DNA from: Candidatus Odinarchaeota archaeon
GTDB taxonomy: Archaea; Asgardarchaeota; Baldrarchaeia; Baldrarchaeales; DXJG01
NCBI GenBank assembly: GCA_021158895.1
Contig: JAGGSW010000050.1
Location: 1 to 9,917 of the forward strand
Length of the DNA: 9,917 nt
Direction: 5' to 3'
Numbering within the stretch: the stretch's first letter is position 1; every line of letters begins with the position of its first letter. Below the pieces are notes generated by a model that made no database searches, was not told where the DNA came from, and saw nothing but the letters and a program-made list of their open reading frames with translations. Of the stretch, positions 6,720 through 9,917 are shown piece by piece. A program made the position numbers and the translations under genes.

Positions 6720-8027
6720 GTGGCTGTTTTGGGGGAAGGAAAATTAAAAGAACTTCGCAGATATTTCTCCCTACTGAGGGGAAACCTGCTCATAATAATC
6801 GTTACATGGGCTTTCATAGAATTTGCAAGAGGAGCTACAAGCACATACTATTCAAAGTACGTTGTAGGGCTCGGAGCCCCGGAAATGGTTCCGGGCTTGC
6901 TTCAAGCACTTTACACATCAGTATATGCAATAGTAGCAATAATTGGAGGGTATGTAGCAGACCGGTATGGAAGAAAAAACATAATAGCATTTTTTACGTT
7001 TTTTGTAGCTTTCTCATACTTATTATATGCAACAGCTCCAGCTTGGCAATGGCTAATAATAACTGAAACAACACTAGCATTAACATCCATTTACATCCCT
7101 GCACTCCAAGCAATGATAGCTGACAGTATACCACCAGAAAAACGTGGAAAAGGATACTCCCTAACATACTTAATAACATATCTAGCAGCAGCCCCTTCAG
7201 CTCTAGTCGCAGGAATACTAGTAACACGACATGGAATTGTCCAAGGAGTAAGAATAACCTTCTTTATCGCATCTACATGCGCAATAATAGCAGCAATCCT
7301 AAGAACTCTCTTCCTTAAAGAAACACTGCAAAACAAAAACAAAAAAACAATTAGAGGATTAAGAGAATTTCTTAAAGACACTTTACCATCTTACAAATAT
7401 GCAGTAAAATCCATGAAAAAAAGTTTAGTCTGGTTAATCACCGCATACATAATCTTTACCTTTAGTTTTGCAACATCTTCAAAATACTGGATACTCTACA
7501 CAGTAGACGAAATAGGAATAACCAATGAACAATGGGCAATAATATCATTCGCCTCCTCCATCACATACCCCCTAGCAATCTTCCCCGCAGGATTCATCGT
7601 AGACAAAATTGGAAGAAAAAAATCTTGGATCCTATCACGCATACTCTTCGCAGCAGCAACCATAATCTACCTATTAACACCTAAAATCACAACAACAATA
7701 CCACTACCAACAAGCACACTAACACTCCAAAAATACCACATACTCATCACAGACTTCGTCATATTTGCACTAGCACTAGGAATACTAGGCGTAGCAGTAT
7801 CAGCTCTACAAGCAGACCTAATACCACGTGAACTCAGAGGAAGAACCATGGCAGCAATATCCCTACTAACATCCTTCCTAGCAATAGTACCAGGAAACAT
7901 CTACGGAGGATACACCTACCAATACCTAAGCAAAACAACCCCATTCATAACACTCCTCATACTAAACATAATATCCCTAACAATAATAATCCTAAAAGTA
8001 AAAGAACCAAAAATAAAAGAAAAATAA
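6720..8027 (+). CDS. MFS transporter, 12 membrane segments
   Basis: This is a major facilitator superfamily secondary transporter in the cytoplasmic membrane; the substrate cannot be told from sequence. The 435 residues are strongly hydrophobic and fall into two homologous halves. Motif A appears in both: GGYVADRYGRK at 76-86 and AGFIVDKIGRK at 290-300. A second repeated motif, ADSIPPEKRGKGYS (134-147) and ADLIPRELRGRTMA (365-378), also marks the duplication. A charged loop at about 200-235 separates the halves. The start is GTG at 6720, about 10 nt after the predicted transcript start; TTG at 6729 is an alternative. Codon third positions become almost all A or C toward the 3' end, much more so than at the 5' end. 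This belongs to the regional skew rather than to the protein. Confidence 0.9.
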   Translation: MAVLGEGKLKELRRYFSLLRGNLLIIIVTWAFIEFARGATSTYYSKYVVGLGAPEMVPGLLQALYTSVYAIVAIIGGYVADRYGRKNIIAFFTFFVAFSYLLYATAPAWQWLIITETTLALTSIYIPALQAMIADSIPPEKRGKGYSLTYLITYLAAAPSALVAGILVTRHGIVQGVRITFFIASTCAIIAAILRTLFLKETLQNKNKKTIRGLREFLKDTLPSYKYAVKSMKKSLVWLITAYIIFTFSFATSSKYWILYTVDEIGITNEQWAIISFASSITYPLAIFPAGFIVDKIGRKKSWILSRILFAAATIIYLLTPKITTTIPLPTSTLTLQKYHILITDFVIFALALGILGVAVSALQADLIPRELRGRTMAAISLLTSFLAIVPGNIYGGYTYQYLSKTTPFITLLILNIISLTIIILKVKEPKIKEK

Positions 8028-8309
8028 CACAGCAACAAACACCTTCAACAACGTTCAGCCACCATAACAAGCCCTAAACCATTAACGCAACTTAACATCC
8101 CCAGTCTCTCGTAAAACTATAAAATCAACAAACACTTCAACATAGAAAACCAACCAATCACATAAACATCAAAAACAAGTAAAAACACACAACCCAAACC
8201 AGAGTAAACTTTTTAGGAAGAACACCTTAACACTATAACTGGTCTAAGCCACCGCAACTCCATCTGAAAAACAACAAATAACTCGACAAAAATCACAAAA
8301 ACATATAGA
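8028..8309. other. C/A-rich non-coding stretch between the MFS gene and tRNA-Phe
   Basis: There is no convincing reading frame here. The plus strand is very poor in G: 8041-8100, for example, has 22 C and 4 G. I see no origin-recognition box, CRISPR repeat or clear box C/D RNA. A CATATAG at 8302-8308 is too close to the tRNA to act as its ordinary TATA box, and I could not pick the tRNA promoter with confidence. Confidence 0.5.
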
Positions 8310-8332
8310 GCCGCCGTAGCTCAGTCTGGGAG

Positions 8333-8346
8333 AAAAACCACCCAAA
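8333..8346 (+). other. tRNA-Phe intron 1, D arm, 14 nt (position 22/23)
   Basis: Exon TGGG (8327-8330) pairs with intron CCCA (8341-8344), giving the 4-bp central helix. It is followed on each strand by a 3-nt bulge, AG|A and AA|A, cleaved after the second base. Cutting there yields GGGAG joined to AGCG and restores the GCTC/GAGC D stem. With only about 8 nt left inside there is no inner helix, so this is a relaxed bulge-helix-loop form. It is very short for a tRNA intron. Confidence 0.85.
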
Positions 8347-8356
8347 AGCGCCGGAC

Positions 8357-8397
8357 AGCCACGGGCAAACAAACGTCAGAATGCCCGATACCCGGAA
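8357..8397 (+). other. tRNA-Phe intron 2, anticodon loop, 41 nt (position 32/33)
   Basis: Exon CCGG (8351-8354) pairs with intron CCGG (8392-8395). The bulges AC|A and AA|T are each cut after the second base, joining C32 to T33. The inner helix CGGGC (8362-8366) pairs with GCCCG (8383-8387) across a 3x3 internal loop. The usual archaeal site is 37/38, so this one is displaced. The same exon CCGG must later form the anticodon stem, so the pre-tRNA has competing folds. Confidence 0.85.
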
Positions 8398-8441
8398 TGA
8401 AGATCCGGATGTCCCCGGTTCAAATCCGGGCGGCGGCACCA

Positions 8442-8480
8442 TTCATTTCTTCTGTTTTGTTGTTTTTTGTCGGTTTTTAT
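8442..8480 (+). terminator. T-rich tract after tRNA-Phe, likely terminator
   Basis: Directly after the CCA come repeated T runs (TTTC, TTTT and TTTTTT), fitting archaeal oligo-T termination. The whole neighbourhood is T/G-rich, so the signal is not sharply set off from background. Confidence 0.4.
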
Positions 8481-8733
8481 GTTATGGGTATTGGTAAGCT
8501 ATTTGCATTTTGGGTTGTATTGGGATTTAAGAGGAGTTTGACAGTTAATTCGGGTTATTGTGTGCCAAGTCTTGGGATTGAAATGAAGGGATTGGAAGTT
8601 ATGACTATGTAGGTGTATGTGTGCTTTATTTTTGGGGGTTGTGTGTAAAATAATGCTTGTTTTGGTGAGTTTTGTTAAATTTAAAGGAAAAGAAGGGATA
8701 TTTTATGAGGGTTTTTGTAAAGAGGGAGGGTGT
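8481..8733. other. G/T-rich non-coding stretch
   Basis: No convincing gene is seen. The composition is the reverse of the stretch left of the tRNA: 8581-8640 has 20 G and 2 C. A 71-codon plus-strand frame beginning inside the tRNA (8397-8612) has no start signal and low-complexity content, and I do not accept it. Confidence 0.5.
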
Positions 8734-9840
8734 TTAAATCCAGTCTGTGATTTGTATGGTTGCTTTGTTTTCTTTGATCCATTTTAGGGTTTTTTCCTTC
8801 CATTTTTGGTATTTTTCCCATTTTGTGAAGTTTAGGTAGCCTGAGCCGATGTCAAATCCATTTGAAATAAATATTATGTCTCCTCCACCACCCCACTTAC
8901 CCCATCCAGCCTTTCTAAGAGCTTTAATATTTTCGGGGTCTCTGTCGGATTTTTCTATGTTGAATTCTGGAACTATGGCTTTATGGTATCTTCTTTCCAG
9001 CTTGGCTGTTATTTCCCAGTAGGCAAATCTCAACTCCTTATTATATAGATTTTCTTCCTCCCATATTGTTATGTTTGATATGTTTGGGTTGTCTTTGACT
9101 TCTGATATTATTTTTAGTGCTTCTTCCATGGCATCTAGACTTAGGCAGCATATGTGTACTTCTTTGTTTTTGATTTCGTAAATTAGTTGTTTTGTGAGTT
9201 TGTTTATGTTTTCTATGAGTGTTAGTTGTTCTGGGAATTCGCTTGATCCTGGTATAACTCTTATTCTAGTTTTACCGTTTGCTGAGGTGAGTGGTGCTGG
9301 TCTGAATTCTCCGTACTCTTCTATTTTTCTACCTTCATCATCTTCGAAGATTCTCTTTTCAGCTAGGTTTCCTGTTTTGATTATGAAGGCTCTCCAACCT
9401 TCGTATTTTATTGAGGTAGCTGCAACAAATATATTATTAGAGATTTTGAACACATGGCATTCCCTGTAGATGTCTTCCATTATTTTTCTTCTTGTTTTAA
9501 GTCCTTTGTTCCATAAACTTCTAATCTTCTTTTTTTCGTTTTCTGGGATTTTTAGCCATGTAACTTCTCCTCCTATGATTGGTGTTTTCATTTCTTCCAA
9601 TGTTAGTGGAAATATTCTGTCTATGGGGTGTTCGTCCATGTCTTTTCTTAAGCCTTTTATGGCTTCTTCAACATTAAAATTGTATTTGAAAAAATATTGG
9701 ATTTTTGTTAGTGAGGTCTCTCCCGGCGCGTTTCTGAACATTTCTAGAAGTTTTTCGCTGAGTTTTTCATCAGGTTTATAGTCTTTATATAGGAATTTGA
9801 ATTTGCCTTGCTTACCCGTCTCGATCTCCTCGATCTTCAT
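8734..9840 (-). CDS. Hypothetical protein, 368 aa, not recognised
   Basis: I do not recognise a family. The protein is soluble, charged and rich in Lys, Glu and aromatics, with no signal peptide or membrane segment. Visible features include an N-terminal helical part (about 20-70), a mixed strand/helix region with HPIDRIFPLTLEEM (71-84), and a central IFVAATSIKYEGWRAFIIK (137-155). Further on come VHICCLSLDAMEEALKII (228-245) and a striking GWGKWGGGGDIIFISNGFD (312-330), which could be a glycine-rich loop before a strand. The last 30 residues are Trp/Lys-rich (WEKYQKWKEKTLKWIKE). The ATG at 9840 overlaps the TGA of an upstream frame (ATGA), suggesting translational coupling in an operon that continues off the window. 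The frame stays open a further 25 codons upstream, but that extension is Asn/Gln/Arg-rich and implausible. Confidence 0.7.
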   Translation of the reverse strand: MKIEEIETGKQGKFKFLYKDYKPDEKLSEKLLEMFRNAPGETSLTKIQYFFKYNFNVEEAIKGLRKDMDEHPIDRIFPLTLEEMKTPIIGGEVTWLKIPENEKKKIRSLWNKGLKTRRKIMEDIYRECHVFKISNNIFVAATSIKYEGWRAFIIKTGNLAEKRIFEDDEGRKIEEYGEFRPAPLTSANGKTRIRVIPGSSEFPEQLTLIENINKLTKQLIYEIKNKEVHICCLSLDAMEEALKIISEVKDNPNISNITIWEEENLYNKELRFAYWEITAKLERRYHKAIVPEFNIEKSDRDPENIKALRKAGWGKWGGGGDIIFISNGFDIGSGYLNFTKWEKYQKWKEKTLKWIKENKATIQITDWI

Positions 9841-9917
9841 AGCGTTTCCGTAAAAACATGTAGTATTAGGTCTGTTATTGCGTTGTCTATTACTGGCATT
9901 ATTACATTGTTGAGTAT
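9837..9917 (-). CDS. Partial unrecognised reading frame, C-terminus only
   Basis: From the right edge a minus-strand frame reads ILNNVIMPVIDNAITDLILH and then VFTETL, followed by TGA at 9837-9839. It overlaps the ATG of the 368-aa gene by 4 nt. The alternating hydrophobic pattern and the ATGA overlap make it more convincing as coding than the other two frames. One of those stops within 5 codons and the other is N/Q/R-rich. Only 26 residues are visible, so no function can be given. Confidence 0.5.
   Translation of the reverse strand: MLNNVIMPVIDNAITDLILHVFTETL

Larger units (their letters stand above)
8310..8441 (+). tRNA. tRNA-Phe(GAA) with two introns and encoded CCA
   Basis: The mature tRNA is 77 nt after removing 8333-8346 and 8357-8397. 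The acceptor pair is GCCGCCG (8310-8316) with CGGCGGC (8431-8437), the discriminator is A8438, and CCA is at 8439-8441. The D stem is GCTC with GAGC (rejoined across intron 1) around AGTCTGGGA. The anticodon stem is CCGGA (8351-8355) with TCCGG (8404-8408), and the loop CTGAAGA (rejoined across intron 2) carries anticodon GAA. The variable loop is ATGTC, and the T arm is CCCGG-TTCAAAT-CCGGG (8414-8430). Every stem is fully paired only when both introns are removed, which fixes the boundaries. Two non-canonical introns in one tRNA suggest Thermoproteota. Splicing would need the archaeal endonuclease and RtcB ligase. Confidence 0.95.

Noticed and set aside
7600..8300. CRISPR or tandem repeats suggested by repeated ACA/CAA words
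   Set aside because: The words are low-complexity products of the C/A bias, with no regular spacing or conserved repeat unit.
8028..8309. Origin-recognition boxes supporting an origin call
   Set aside because: I found no convincing ORB-like repeat and no cdc6/orc1 gene in the window, so the origin idea rests on skew alone.
8397..8612. A 71-codon plus-strand frame overlapping the tRNA 3' end
   Set aside because: It starts inside the tRNA, has no Shine-Dalgarno and reflects the G/T-rich composition only.
9470..9781. A 103-codon plus-strand frame opposite the 368-aa gene
   Set aside because: It is Ser/Phe-rich antisense translation of the minus-strand gene, with no start signal.

Overview
The window looks archaeal, and most likely from the Thermoproteota/TACK side. 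The evidence is a ribosomal protein L15e gene, TATA-type promoters, a Ygr210-type GTPase, a DUF2095-like protein, and above all a tRNA-Phe gene interrupted by two introns at non-canonical positions with bulge-helix-bulge-like junctions. The DNA is AT-rich. I cannot fix the lineage further from the sequence; Thermoproteales, Thermofilales, Bathyarchaeia or relatives are all possible.

From left to right, positions 1-6602 carry a run of minus-strand genes. Read in transcription order (right to left) they are: a radical SAM protein of the B12-domain-like COG1032 type; a DUF2095-like protein; a Ygr210/YchF-like GTPase with a TGS domain; a short-form D-3-phosphoglycerate dehydrogenase (serA); a tnpB-only IS200/IS605-type (IS1341-like) element; and ribosomal protein L15e, cut by the window edge. 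Spacers of about 70-130 bp, several with their own TATA box or Shine-Dalgarno, suggest individually transcribed housekeeping genes rather than one tight operon. The tnpB element sits between serA and L15e. It keeps its end hairpins and all RuvC and zinc-finger residues, but its reading frame is broken near codon 32 by one missing base.

A divergent promoter region (6603-6719) separates these genes from a plus-strand MFS transporter (6720-8027). After it comes a C/A-rich non-coding stretch, then the tRNA-Phe(GAA) gene at 8310-8441 with a 14-nt D-arm intron (22/23) and a 41-nt intron (32/33), and an encoded CCA. Beyond the tRNA lie a G/T-rich non-coding stretch and a minus-strand gene of unknown function (368 aa). 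That gene overlaps by ATGA the end of another unrecognised reading frame running off the right edge.

The two strongest oddities are the doubly interrupted tRNA and an abrupt reversal of base skew at it. The plus strand is extremely C/A-rich just to the left and extremely G/T-rich just to the right. That pattern resembles a replication-origin-type or other strand-asymmetry boundary, and none of the annotated genes explains it.
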